A DNA stretch of 64,000 bases from positions 1,240,001-1,304,000 of the forward strand of contig NZ_JAMYXM010000001.1 in the NCBI RefSeq assembly GCF_024158145.1, read 5' to 3'. This DNA is from Notoacmeibacter sp. MSK16QG-6 (GTDB lineage: Bacteria > Pseudomonadota > Alphaproteobacteria > Rhizobiales > Rhizobiaceae). This document shows, piece after piece, positions 18,227-28,770 of the stretch; within the stretch, counting starts at the first letter, position 1; each line of letters starts with the position of its first letter. Below the pieces are notes generated by a model. That model was not told the origin of the DNA. It made no database searches and was given only the letters and a program-made list of their open reading frames with translations. Position numbers and translations under genes: made by a program.

Positions 18227-19189
18227 CTATTCTTCCAGACGTTCGACAAGCTCGACCCGCCGGTTGAGTTGGCGGCCCGCTTCATTTTCGTTCGACGCCA
18301 AGGGCGCTAACGGCCCGACCCCGCCGGACTGCAGCCGGCTGGCGTCGATGCCATACTGATCGATCAGCGCCTTGACGATTGACGCCGACCGGTCGGACGA
18401 CAGCGTCATGTTCATCTCGAAACCACCCGTATCGTCGGTATGGCCGACGATATAAAAGCCTCCGTCGCGCGATTTCAGCACTTCGGCGATCACCTCCAGC
18501 GAGGCGGCGGACGACGGTCGGATGATCGCGCTGCCGGTATCGAACTGAACGCCGTAGAGGATCGCCTTGCCGGCCTCCTCGATTTCAGAGGTCAGGCCCT
18601 CCGCACTGATCGAGACCGTATCCTCGGCCATAGCAGCGGCGGTGGCCTCCTCCATCATGTAGACGCGGGCCTGACTGCTCATAATCAGCGTGAAGACCGT
18701 ATCCTCGCCGTCCTTGGAGCGCTTCGCCGAGATGTAGTGAGCAGGAAAGATATCGACTTTCTGCACCATAAGGCCGGCGTTGCGCTTCGGATTGTCGATG
18801 CGCGGATAGCCGCGCCCTCCGAGGCGATTGGTCTTGAACACCGCCTGGAGCGCTTTCTGCTCGGGCGAAAATTGCGGCAAGTCGGCATTGGCCATGATCT
18901 CGAAGCCAGCCGCGTTCAACGCATTTTCGAAACTGCGCTGGATTTCGAGCGGCGCTTTTCCTTCCGGCCATTTGAGAACGCCGACACGGAGCGTCCCCTC
19001 GATCGCATCCGTTTCCGTTTCGCCATCTTCGATCTTGCTGAGATAGGTCAGCCGGTCGAACTCCACGGCATGCTGGGCGATGTATTCCGAACCGGCGAAA
19101 GGCTGAACCACCGTCGCCTCCTGGGCCATGGCAGGCCCGGCCATGAAAACGGCCGCCGCAAGGACGAGATGACGCATTGAAAGGGGCAT
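18227..19189 (-). CDS. OmpA family envelope protein (DUF4892-like N-terminus)
   Basis: 320 residues from ATG 19189 (MPLSMRHLVLAAAVFMAG, signal peptide ending AMA-Q). The middle part (FAGSEYIAQHAVEFDRLTYL..., PLEIQRSFENALNAAGFE) resembles the DUF4892 region of OmpA-like proteins. The C-terminal OmpA/MotB peptidoglycan-binding domain is clear (VQFDTGSAIIRPSSAASLEVI, HTDDTGGFEMN, LSSDRSASIVKALI, NEAGRQLNRRVELVE with the binding Asp and Arg). It probably links outer membrane and murein. A 66-codon upstream extension is not convincing. Monocistronic. Confidence 0.85.
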   Translation of the reverse strand: MPLSMRHLVLAAAVFMAGPAMAQEATVVQPFAGSEYIAQHAVEFDRLTYLSKIEDGETETDAIEGTLRVGVLKWPEGKAPLEIQRSFENALNAAGFEIMANADLPQFSPEQKALQAVFKTNRLGGRGYPRIDNPKRNAGLMVQKVDIFPAHYISAKRSKDGEDTVFTLIMSSQARVYMMEEATAAAMAEDTVSISAEGLTSEIEEAGKAILYGVQFDTGSAIIRPSSAASLEVIAEVLKSRDGGFYIVGHTDDTGGFEMNMTLSSDRSASIVKALIDQYGIDASRLQSGGVGPLAPLASNENEAGRQLNRRVELVERLEE

Positions 19190-19591
19190 GATCGGTATTC
19201 CATTCCTGAACTCAATTGAACGAACCGGCGCAGATCGTGTCAGCAATGGCCGGAAGCAGCAAAACAAATTTTGGTGAGCAGCTTTGAAGCCGCTGTGGCG
19301 AAAACGATGGCGCCGCTCCCGATGAGCGCTTGACTTCCACCTTGCGAAAGCGCATTTGAGCCCCGTACCGCGCTGCCGCGTGAGCAAGCCGCGCCATGAT
19401 TTCTTGTTAGGCGCACCGGTACATTCCCCAGATCCCCATCACGCAGGGTTCTTACGGTCGGGCCGCACCGCACAGGATTCCCTTGCGACTGCCGAGGCCT
19501 CGCCGCACCCTCGTGTGCCGTGAATGATCGCGGCGCATTACACCGGATTCGCATCGTGCCTTGGGCCAATGCGATCCGTAAAGGATATGAT
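19190..19591. other. Non-coding divergent region upstream of OmpA-like and helicase genes
   Basis: About 400 bp with promoters for both divergent genes. DEAD-box helicase genes often carry long regulatory 5' leaders for cold control, but no family of RNA structure is recognised here. Open frames across it on the minus strand look random. Confidence 0.4.
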
Positions 19592-20881
19592 TTGACTGAT
19601 TTTATTTCTCTCGGTCTCGCTCCCGCGCTGACCAAGACCTTACAACGCAGCGGTTTCAATACGCCGACGCCAATTCAGAGCCAGGCCATTCCGCTGGCGC
19701 TGGAGGACCATGATATTATGGGCCTTGCCCAGACCGGCACCGGCAAGACGCTGGCTTTCGGCCTGCCCCTGATGGACAAACTGCTGCGCATCCACGGCAA
19801 GCCGGAAAGCAAGTCCGTGCGCGCCCTCATCCTTGCGCCGACCCGCGAACTGGTGAACCAGATCGCCGACAGCCTTCGCAGCTTCACCCAATCGACGCCG
19901 ATCAAGGTGAATACGGTAGTCGGCGGCCAGTCGATCGGCAGGCAGATCGGCATGTTAAACCGCGGCAGCGATATCCTTGTCGCCACGCCCGGCCGCCTCA
20001 TCGACCTGATGGAGCGAAATGCCGTCCGCCTCGAAACCGTTCGATTCCTCGTGCTCGACGAAGCCGACCAGATGCTCGATCTCGGTTTCATCCACGCCTT
20101 GCGCAAGATCGCAGCAAAGCTCGGCCAGCCGCGCCAAACCATGCTGTTCTCGGCCACCATGCCCAAGCAAATGGAGGAGATCAGCCGCGCCTATCTCACC
20201 GATCCAAAGCGTGTGCAGGTCGCCGCATCGGGCAAAGCGGCCGACAAGGTCACGCAGAGTGTGCATTTCCTGGATAAAAGAGAAAAACCAGCGGCGCTCC
20301 GCCAAATTCTCTCCGCCGATCTGGATGCTTCAACCATCGTGTTCGCGCGCACCAAACACGGCGCGGAAAAGCTGATGAAGCAGCTCGTCAAGGACGGCTA
20401 TAATGCCGCTTCGATCCATGGCAACAAGAGCCAGAGCCAGCGCGACCGCGCGATCAAGGCGTTCAAAGCCGGCGAGACGAATGTTCTGGTGGCGACCGAT
20501 GTCGCCGCGCGCGGCATCGATATTCCCGACGTCGCCTATGTGATCAATTACGAACTGCCTGATACGCCAGAGAACTACGTTCACCGGATCGGTCGCACGG
20601 CCCGCGCAGGGCGCGAGGGCGAAGCCATTGCCTTCTGCTCGTCAGACGAGATCGGTCAGCTTCGCCAGATCGAAAAGGTAATGAAGACGGCGATCCCGCT
20701 GGCCGATGGTTCGGCCCCGGAGCCGGCTCCGACCTCCAGCAAGCCTGCCGGTCGTGGTGGTCCGAAGAGAAGTGGCAAGCCGCGTCACCGTGGTGAGCGC
20801 AAACCGCGTTCGGAGCAGCAGCAGCGTCCGCCGAACCGCAAGCCACGCCGGACACGGCGCAAACGTGCTGTCGCCGCCTGA
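19592..20881 (+). CDS. RhlE-like DEAD-box ATP-dependent RNA helicase
   Basis: 429 residues from a TTG at 19592 preceded by AAGGA at a good distance (LTDFISLGLAPALTKTL..., the usual first residues of this family). The longer ATG frame from 19520 adds 24 residues without similarity to the family. All helicase motifs are present: Q motif GFNTPTPIQSQA, Walker A AQTGTGKT, PTRELVNQ, DEAD, SAT, ATDVAARGID and HRIGRTARAGR. The tail is very basic (KRSGKPRHRGERKPRS), typical of RhlE proteins that bind rRNA or act in RNA decay. Confidence 0.93.
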   Translation: MTDFISLGLAPALTKTLQRSGFNTPTPIQSQAIPLALEDHDIMGLAQTGTGKTLAFGLPLMDKLLRIHGKPESKSVRALILAPTRELVNQIADSLRSFTQSTPIKVNTVVGGQSIGRQIGMLNRGSDILVATPGRLIDLMERNAVRLETVRFLVLDEADQMLDLGFIHALRKIAAKLGQPRQTMLFSATMPKQMEEISRAYLTDPKRVQVAASGKAADKVTQSVHFLDKREKPAALRQILSADLDASTIVFARTKHGAEKLMKQLVKDGYNAASIHGNKSQSQRDRAIKAFKAGETNVLVATDVAARGIDIPDVAYVINYELPDTPENYVHRIGRTARAGREGEAIAFCSSDEIGQLRQIEKVMKTAIPLADGSAPEPAPTSSKPAGRGGPKRSGKPRHRGERKPRSEQQQRPPNRKPRRTRRKRAVAA

Positions 20882-20888
20882 CTTCAAG

Positions 20889-20930
20889 AGGACCGGACGC
20901 GAACGATTTCCGCCGGTCCTTCTTTTTTCG
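20889..20930 (+). terminator. Terminator of the helicase gene
   Basis: 8-bp stem AGGACCGG/CCGGTCCT (20889-20896 with 20913-20920) followed by TCTTTTTT, eight bases after the helicase stop codon. Confidence 0.75.
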
Positions 20931-20958
20931 CTTCTTGCTTGGCGGGGCGGGATCAGCC

Positions 20959-22374
20959 CTAGAAGCTGTAAGGCAGACGTCCGCGATGGTTGGGCTCAAC
21001 CGTAAGCGGCCGCTTAAGCGGCGGCACGGCCCGCTGATGGCAGTCGATCCGCTCGCAGATGCGACATGAAATGCCGATCGGCTCGAAGGCTGTATCGCGC
21101 GCCAGATCCAGATCGTCGGCGTAAACGAGCCGGCTCGCGTGCTCGATTTCACAACCCAGCGACAGCGCGTAGGTTTGCACCGGGGCGTGGAACCCCGCGG
21201 AGGGCTTCGTGACAACAGTGGCAAGACAGAGATAGCGGCGGCCATCCGGCGTTTCGGCCTGCTGGCGTAGAATGCTATTGGGCGCTTCGAAGGCGCGATG
21301 GACATTCCAAAGCGGACAGGCCGAGCCGAAGCGCGCGAATTGCAGCTTGGTCGCGCTATGGCGCTTGGTGATATTGCCCGCCCGGTCGACCCGCGCGAAG
21401 AAGAACGGGATCCCCTGTTCGCCCGGTCGCTGCATGGTTGAGAGACGATGAGCAACCTGCTCGATGCTCGCCCCGAACCGCTCCGCCAGAAGATCGAGAT
21501 CGTGCCTTAATTCCCGCGCGGCCTCGAGGAAGCGTCTATAGGGCAGAAGCGCCGCCCCCGCGAAATAATTGGCAAGACCAATCCGGCAGACGGCGGCCGC
21601 ATCCTCTGAATGGAAGTCTGCGCGCTCGGCGACGGCATCGATCATGTCGCGGCATTCGATGAGGCCGATCTGGTGGGCGATCTGAAAAGCATTCGTCGCC
21701 GCGCCGGAACGCGAATTGAGCCGCAGAACCCGTGTCTTCTCGTCGTAATGGCGCAGCGTTCCGCCGACCGCCGCCCCTGTTTCGATGACGATCCGGATGC
21801 CGCATCGCCGCTCGGCATAGTCGGTCAACGGCGTTAGCTGGCCGCCTCCGCCTGTGCCGAGTTTTTCCGCTAACGCCTCGCCCGCCCGATCCAGTTCCTC
21901 GATGTAGTTGTCGATATAGTGGAAGTAATCGCGAACCTCCTCATAAGGCGTCGGCTCGACCAGAACGCCGCTTCGCTCGATGGTATCGTCAAGCGCTGCA
22001 AGACGCTCGCCTGACTGGCGCAGCGAGCGGTGAAGCGACAGAACGGCGAGCGCGACCGCCGGTGTATTCTGAACGACGAGCTGGATATCCTGCGGAGCGG
22101 GTTGCTGGCCACCGAATGCCGGGTCCGCGAATGCTTCCGCAAGATCAGCCAAAAGACGGTCTTCGTCGCCGCCGGCGAAATCGCGCATCTCAACCGAGAA
22201 TTTGTCAGCGAGCGCCAGCAGGACGGGCGCGGTGATATGACGCTGATTGTTCTCAAGCTGATTGAGGTAGCTTGTCGATATGCCGAGCCGAGCCGCGAAG
22301 GCTGCTTGCGTAAGCTTATGGTGCTGGCGCACGGCACGAATTTTCCGACCGACAAAAATCTTCTTGTCACGCAT
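20959..22374 (-). CDS. ScfR-type short-chain acyl-CoA responsive regulator (XRE + degenerate ImmA/IrrE domain)
   Basis: 471 residues from ATG 22374 (MRDKKIFVGRKIRAVRQ). N-terminal XRE helix-turn-helix (KLTQAAFAARLGISTSYLNQ, about residues 15-40), a central ImmA/IrrE-like region whose peptidase motif is degenerate (IAHQIGL rather than HExxH), and a C-terminal DUF2083 domain with conserved Cys (CPLWNVHRAF, SCRICERIDCHQRAVP). This architecture is that of ScfR/RamB regulators, which sense short-chain acyl-CoA and control propionate or acetate genes. It is divergent from pccB with twin TTTGCAAA sites in between, so it most likely controls pccB/pccA and itself. Confidence 0.88.
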   Translation of the reverse strand: MRDKKIFVGRKIRAVRQHHKLTQAAFAARLGISTSYLNQLENNQRHITAPVLLALADKFSVEMRDFAGGDEDRLLADLAEAFADPAFGGQQPAPQDIQLVVQNTPAVALAVLSLHRSLRQSGERLAALDDTIERSGVLVEPTPYEEVRDYFHYIDNYIEELDRAGEALAEKLGTGGGGQLTPLTDYAERRCGIRIVIETGAAVGGTLRHYDEKTRVLRLNSRSGAATNAFQIAHQIGLIECRDMIDAVAERADFHSEDAAAVCRIGLANYFAGAALLPYRRFLEAARELRHDLDLLAERFGASIEQVAHRLSTMQRPGEQGIPFFFARVDRAGNITKRHSATKLQFARFGSACPLWNVHRAFEAPNSILRQQAETPDGRRYLCLATVVTKPSAGFHAPVQTYALSLGCEIEHASRLVYADDLDLARDTAFEPIGISCRICERIDCHQRAVPPLKRPLTVEPNHRGRLPYSF

Positions 22375-22409
22375 ATTTGCAAATTCGCATTTTGCTATTT
22401 GCAAAATTT
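22375..22409. promoter_or_regulatory. Twin TTTGCAAA operator of the ScfR-type regulator
   Basis: A perfect palindrome ATTTGCAAAT (22375-22384) directly precedes the regulator start codon. A second TTTGCAAA palindrome lies at 22398-22405. Their centres are 22 bp apart, about two helical turns, on the same face of DNA. The core matches the TTTGCAAA half of the RamB motif known in Corynebacterium. I infer autoregulation and control of the divergent pccB. Confidence 0.7.
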
Positions 22410-22489
22410 ATATTTTTACAATGTCGCAGTTTCAAGCCTTTATCGGTTTCGATCTAAAGCGTAGGCCATAGAGAAGCGGGGAGACTTCT

Positions 22490-24022
22490 ATGCTCGAAAT
22501 TATCGAACAGCTCGAACAGCGCCGTGAAGAAGCACGGCTCGGCGGGGGGCAAAAACGCATCGACGCCCAGCATGGCAAGGGCAAACTGACCGCGCGCGAA
22601 CGGCTGGATGTGCTTCTCGATGAAGGGTCCTTCGAGGAATACGACACCTTCAAGACGCATCGCTGCACCGATTTCGGCATGGAGACGCAGCAATATCCCG
22701 GTGACGGCGTCGTCACCGGCTGGGGTACGATCAGCGGCCGGCCCGTCTATGTTTTCTCGCAGGACTTCACCGTCTTCGGCGGCTCTCTCTCCGAAACCCA
22801 TGCCGAGAAGATCTGTAAGGTGATGGATCTGGCCGTGCAGAACGGCGTGCCGATCATCGGCCTCAATGATTCAGGCGGCGCGCGCATTCAGGAGGGCGTC
22901 GCTTCGCTCGGCGGCTATGCCGAAGTGTTCTGGCGAAACGTGCAGGCGTCTGGCGTTATCCCGCAAATCTCCGTCATCATGGGGCCATGCGCCGGCGGCG
23001 CTGTCTATTCGCCGGCCATGACCGACTTCATCTATATGGTCGAGGATTCATCCTACATGTTCGTCACCGGCCCGGATGTGGTGAAAACGGTGACCAACGA
23101 GATCGTGACCGCGGAAGAGCTTGGCGGCGCATCGACGCACACGAAGAAGAGTTCGGTCGCCGATGGCGCGTTCGAGAACGATGTCGAAGCGCTGATGGAA
23201 ATCCGCCGTTTGTTCGACTTTCTGCCGCAGAGCCAGCGCGAGAAGCCGCCCGTCTATGCGACTGAGGACGATCCGCAGCGCCTCGAAATGAGCCTCGACA
23301 CGCTGGTGCCGGACAATGCCAACAAGCCTTACGATATGGGCGAAGTGATCCGGAAGGTTGCTGATGAGGGCGAATTCTTCGAAATCCAGAAAAACCATGC
23401 CGGCAACATTCTGATCGGCTTCATCCGGCTCAATGGCTCGACGGTCGGCGTCGTCGCCAACCAGCCCATGGTGCTCGCAGGCGTGCTGGATATCGACAGC
23501 GCCAAGAAGGCGGGCCGCTTCGTCCGCTTCTGCGATGCCTTCAACATTCCGATCCTGACCTTTGTCGACGTGCCCGGTTTCCTGCCCGGTACCGCGCAGG
23601 AATATGGCGGCATCATCAAGCATGGCGCGAAGCTCCTCTTCGCCTATGCTGAAGCGACCGTGCCGAAGGTGACGGTCATTACCCGTAAAGCCTATGGCGG
23701 CGCCTATGACGTGATGGCGTCAAAGCACATCCGCGCTGACGTGAACTATGCCTGGCCGACGGCACAGATCGCGGTGATGGGCGCCAAGGGCGCGACCGAA
23801 ATCCTCTACCGCTCCGAGCTCGGCGATCCGGAAAAGATCGCGGCGCGGACCAAGGAATATGAGGACCGCTTCGCCAACCCGTTCATCGCGGCGCAGCGCG
23901 GCTTCATCGACGAGGTGATCATGCCGCACTCGACCCGCCGCCGCGTGATCCGAGCACTGGAGATTTTGAAGACGAAGCAGGTCGAAGGTCCGGCCAAGAA
24001 GCACGACAATATCCCGCTGTAA
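22490..24022 (+). CDS. pccB: Propionyl-CoA carboxylase beta subunit
   Basis: 510 residues with ribosome site GGGGAGA. The carboxyltransferase fold is complete: [77 protein letters not shown] and the C-terminal [17 protein letters not shown] and [14 protein letters not shown]. It transfers carboxyl from biotin on PccA to propionyl-CoA, giving methylmalonyl-CoA. pccA lies 1.5 kb downstream on the same strand, separated by a repeat and accessory genes. Probably controlled by the divergent ScfR-type regulator. Confidence 0.96.
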   Translation: MLEIIEQLEQRREEARLGGGQKRIDAQHGKGKLTARERLDVLLDEGSFEEYDTFKTHRCTDFGMETQQYPGDGVVTGWGTISGRPVYVFSQDFTVFGGSLSETHAEKICKVMDLAVQNGVPIIGLNDSGGARIQEGVASLGGYAEVFWRNVQASGVIPQISVIMGPCAGGAVYSPAMTDFIYMVEDSSYMFVTGPDVVKTVTNEIVTAEELGGASTHTKKSSVADGAFENDVEALMEIRRLFDFLPQSQREKPPVYATEDDPQRLEMSLDTLVPDNANKPYDMGEVIRKVADEGEFFEIQKNHAGNILIGFIRLNGSTVGVVANQPMVLAGVLDIDSAKKAGRFVRFCDAFNIPILTFVDVPGFLPGTAQEYGGIIKHGAKLLFAYAEATVPKVTVITRKAYGGAYDVMASKHIRADVNYAWPTAQIAVMGAKGATEILYRSELGDPEKIAARTKEYEDRFANPFIAAQRGFIDEVIMPHSTRRRVIRALEILKTKQVEGPAKKHDNIPL

Positions 24023-24037
24023 TGGGTGGATCAACGA

Positions 24038-24215
24038 CCCCCTCTCTTGCGATTTCTAGCACTTGGCTCGGCCAAGACACTGAAATCGCTTTCTCCCCCT
24101 CCAAGGGGGAGATGCGCGGTGGCGATCGAATGCAGCCTCTCTCCCCTGGAGGGAGAGAAAGCCAAATCCTGGGCTTGGACGAAGACCAAGTCCTTGGATT
24201 TGGCAAGAGAGGGGG
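24038..24215. repeat. Palindromic mosaic intergenic element (RIME-like)
   Basis: About 178 bp bounded by perfect 13-bp inverted arms CCCCCTCTCTTGC (24038-24050) and GCAAGAGAGGGGG (24203-24215). Inside are several further hairpins: CTTGG/CCAAG twice, and CTCCCCCT...AGGGGGAG and CTCTCCC...GGGAGAG. It is non-coding and can fold into one long cruciform-like RNA. This plan matches the rhizobial intergenic mosaic (RIME-type) repeats. It starts 15 bp after the pccB stop. A second copy elsewhere in the genome is expected but not present in this window. Confidence 0.75.
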
Positions 24216-24222
24216 ATACTCC

Positions 24223-24576
24223 TTGTCCCACAAAAGCTCTGATCAAAAACTGAAATTCGCCCGCCAAATGCGGAGGGACCCGACCCCGGCAGAGAACGCG
24301 CTTTGGCAGATGTTGCGCGGACGCAAGCTCGGTGGACTGAAATTTCGTCGCCAGCAGCCGCTCGGCCCGTTCATCGTGGACTTTGTCTGCATGGAGAGGC
24401 GGTTGATCGTCGAAGCCGATGGCGGGCAACACGCGGGCTCACGGTCCGATGCCGAACGTGACACTTATTTTCGAATGCAGGGCTATCACGTTCTACGCTT
24501 CTGGAACGATGAAATTTTTCAAAACAGCGAGGGCGTCGCCCAGCATATCCTCAAAATCGTCCGATCCGATGGATAG
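24223..24576 (+). CDS. DUF559 (Vsr-like endonuclease fold) protein
   Basis: 117 residues from TTG 24223 (LSHKSSDQKLKFARQMRRDPTPAE, the usual family start); ATG 24268 would cut off this conserved part, and the frame from 24022 would read through the repeat. Hallmarks: TPAENALWQMLRGRKLGGLKFRRQQPLGPFIVDFVC, then IVEADGGQH and the YHVLRFWNDEIF ending. DUF559 adopts the very-short-patch-repair/restriction endonuclease-like fold with Asp and Glu-x-Asp in the expected places; the biological role is unknown. GGGGG of the repeat's right arm lies 8-12 bases upstream and may act as its ribosome site. Confidence 0.85.
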   Translation: MSHKSSDQKLKFARQMRRDPTPAENALWQMLRGRKLGGLKFRRQQPLGPFIVDFVCMERRLIVEADGGQHAGSRSDAERDTYFRMQGYHVLRFWNDEIFQNSEGVAQHILKIVRSDG

Positions 24577-24617
24577 GCGTAAGTTGATTGTTTGAAATCA
24601 TTGGGAGGAGACTTGGC

Positions 24618-25085
24618 ATGGATCTTACGGATGAGGATTACGAGACTGTCGGAAAAATGTTCGTAGAGGACATGTCGGGATACACGGATCGTAAACTGGA
24701 TTTCTCACCGGAATCCATTTGGCACTTGGATGCTCTTCTTCAGCAATGCCGAAATGAACGAATCAACACGAAGAAGCGCGCTAACTTCCTCATGGGCTTT
24801 GCCATTTATCTAGGCGAAGTGATCCGAATAAATTTCGAGGGTCGTTGGATTACCGATGAAGAAGACGCGCCGAACGACCTTTTCGGCCCCTGCCTTATGG
24901 AACGAAATGGCACCTTCTTCAGCCCGATCTCCCGTGTTTTCAAACGCGTTCAAATCGGGCCGGAAGAAAGCATCGTTGACTATGTCCAAGCCCTGACAGG
25001 ACAATCCATCGCGCAGCCACAAGTCTTTGAAACAATATCGGAACAACGGCGACGAGGTTTCTTCTCGCGTCTATTCGGTAAATGA
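24618..25085 (+). CDS. Cytosolic hypothetical protein between pccB and pccA
   Basis: 155 residues from ATG 24618 (GGGAGGAG ribosome site). No signal or membrane segment. It contains a recognisable but unnamed pattern: FAIYLGEVIRINFEGRWI..., FSPISRVFKRVQIGPEESIVDYV, which I associate with small bacterial accessory or immunity-like proteins without being able to name the family. Base composition is lower in GC than the carboxylase genes (24661-24720 has 28 G/C of 60). Together with DUF559 it looks like acquired cargo. Confidence 0.75.
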   Translation: MDLTDEDYETVGKMFVEDMSGYTDRKLDFSPESIWHLDALLQQCRNERINTKKRANFLMGFAIYLGEVIRINFEGRWITDEEDAPNDLFGPCLMERNGTFFSPISRVFKRVQIGPEESIVDYVQALTGQSIAQPQVFETISEQRRRGFFSRLFGK

Positions 25086-25094
25086 GTGAAACAG

Positions 25095-25190
25095 ATGCTC
25101 ACTAAAATCCTCATCGTCAATCGCGGCGAGACTGACTGCTGGATCATCGGAACAACGAAGACGATGGGCATAAGGACGAGAATCGCCTGA
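25095..25190 (+). pseudogene. Decayed duplicate of the pccA 5' end
   Basis: A 31-codon open frame (MLTKILIVNRGETDC...) whose DNA aligns with the start of the true pccA: from 25104 and from 25585, about 59 of 69 bases match by eye without gaps. The true protein reads SKILIANRGEIACRVIK where this copy reads TKILIVNRGETDCWII. It ends with TGA overlapping the ATG of the next gene (TGATG at 25188-25192), so it could be read as a short coupled leader. It is a remnant of a duplication or insertion at the pccA start. Confidence 0.85.
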
Positions 25191-25563
25191 TGCCCAAGCT
25201 TCCTGAGATGACGAAACATCGCGGGTTTCCGTCCGGTCTTCCGGGAACGGGACTGCAGTTCACGATCCGGCGGGCCAACCCGAAAGGCGTGGCGAAGCTC
25301 TTTTCAAAGCGCCGGACGGCGGACCGCCCGGCCATCGAAAAGCTAGCCGACACCGCCTTCCTGCATGCGATCTGGCACCATTTCGGCACTGAACCGTTCG
25401 AGCGCGGCAATCTGGATGCAGGTCGCCTGAGCTGGGTTTTCGGTCAGGAAATCGTGCCGGCCGAAAACCCGTTCGATCCCGCCTCCTATCAGGCGATGCT
25501 CAAGCTCGACGAGCCGCTGGCGCGATCCACCCACCCCAGAGCTTTCGAGGATGTTCTGACAGT

Positions 25564-25567
<4 letters not shown>
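25190..25567 (+). CDS. Hypothetical protein coupled to pccA
   Basis: 125 residues (MPKLPEMTKHRGFPSG...) with no membrane segment or signal peptide; basic first half (RRANPKGVAKLFSKRRTADR) and Trp/His-rich centre (FLHAIWHHFGTEPFERGN). I do not recognise it. It is flanked on both sides by copies of the pccA start: the relic before it and the real pccA after it, which begins inside its stop codon (ATGA at 25564). It may be a propionate-locus accessory protein or inserted material. Confidence 0.65.
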
Positions 25568-27645
<2,078 letters not shown>

Positions 27646-27659
27646 ACCGGCGCGCTGTT

Positions 27660-28187
27660 CTACTCGATACCGGAATCGTCCTTGCGCAGCTTGCGCAGGG
27701 TCTGCGGCTCGTCGACACCGTCCCGGCGCTTGATAAGCGCAATATCGCCCGCCGATTCGATAGTCAGGGCCTCAACTTCGGACAGGTTAGCGACGTCGTT
27801 CTGACGCAAAAGCATGTCAATCTCCTCCTCGACCATCTGCTCCTTGCGCATATTGTCATGCTTCAACTCGCCCTTCCGGACCAGCACGACGGGCGGTGAC
27901 TTCAGCAGGTCACGCACCCACTCGGATTTGAGGGCCGCCTGGGAGAGAAGCCAGTCGATCGCGACGATGGCCGTCATGGCCAGACACCCTTCCACGATCT
28001 TGACACCATCCAGCACAATCATGGAGGCGAGAACCGATCCGACCGTGAAGGTCAGGATCATGTCGTACATGTTGAATTTGGCGACCGTCCGCTTGCCGGA
28101 CAGGCGAAGCAAGAAGATCAGCCAGGCAAAGCCGATAACGGCCGAGATAATGATGCCGAGAGGGCCGGGATCGCTGTCATACCACAT
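27660..28187 (-). CDS. DUF421/YetF family membrane protein
   Basis: 175 residues from ATG 28187 (MWYDSDPGPLGIII). Three N-terminal membrane helices (IIISAVIGFAWLIFLLRLSG, FTVGSVLASMIVLDG, a third near 80-95) followed by a cytosolic YetF-type domain (PPVVLVRKGELKHDNMRKEQM..., VANLSEVEALTIES). The GKRTVAKFNMYDMILTFTVGS segment is the DUF421 signature. Function unknown; some relatives take part in spore or stress physiology. Convergent with pccA (14 bp apart). Confidence 0.88.
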   Translation of the reverse strand: MWYDSDPGPLGIIISAVIGFAWLIFLLRLSGKRTVAKFNMYDMILTFTVGSVLASMIVLDGVKIVEGCLAMTAIVAIDWLLSQAALKSEWVRDLLKSPPVVLVRKGELKHDNMRKEQMVEEEIDMLLRQNDVANLSEVEALTIESAGDIALIKRRDGVDEPQTLRKLRKDDSGIE

Positions 28188-28260
28188 GAGAATCCTTCCG
28201 TTTGGCGAAGGCAAAGCGTCTTTTCGTCCGGAAAGCCAGCCCAATACGGCTCGATAAATA

Positions 28261-28665
28261 TCAAGCGCGGAAGCCCGGCGCCCTGAAAAGCACGCCCTTC
28301 GCCCAGGCATGGATGGCGCGATAGACCATCAGGGAAACGATGGCGAAGACGGCGTTGAAGGCGAACAATACGCCCCATGACATATCGGATGCCCCGAAAA
28401 ACAGACGCGCCAGAATGGACGGCACGACAATGCCGACCAGCAGGGATAGTATGGCCGCTATGGATGTCGGAAGCGCTTTATAGATGAAGGGATAGATCGC
28501 CGTTACGGCAATGGCGACGACATAGCGCCCCCACATGAGCATCAGATCCTGCAAGGCCGCGCCATCAGTAAAGATCGAAACGAGAAGATTGGTGGCAATC
28601 GCGCCGAGCACACCGCCCCCTATCACGGCGATAATGTCGGTAGCGATCATACGTTTGGCTGCCAT
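28261..28665 (-). CDS. Four-helix membrane protein of unknown function
   Basis: 134 residues. Hydrophobic segments at about residues 9-30, 45-65, 70-88 and 97-115 (ATDIIAVIGGGVLGAIATNL, VVAIAVTAIYPFIYKAL, IAAILSLLVGIVVPSIL, WGVLFAFNAVFAIVSLMVYR). No recognised domain. It precedes the DUF421 gene on the same strand with a 73-nt gap, and lies 105 nt after the GFA gene. Confidence 0.7.
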   Translation of the reverse strand: MAAKRMIATDIIAVIGGGVLGAIATNLLVSIFTDGAALQDLMLMWGRYVVAIAVTAIYPFIYKALPTSIAAILSLLVGIVVPSILARLFFGASDMSWGVLFAFNAVFAIVSLMVYRAIHAWAKGVLFRAPGFRA

Positions 28666-28770
28666 CGGTGTCCTCGATTTCCCAATTTCGGCTATAGGCT
28701 GGCATATTGCGCAAAGCGAGGAGAGGTAAAGGGCGAAGCGATCCGCAAATTCACCCTCCGATCGGCTGCC

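Noticed and set aside
18059-18310. Open frame starting in tRNA-Ser
   Set aside because: It reads through the tRNA sequence; the peptide is the usual artefact of class II tRNA genes.
24022-24576. Long version of the DUF559 gene starting at the pccB stop
   Set aside because: The first 67 codons translate the palindromic repeat; family similarity starts at TTG 24223.
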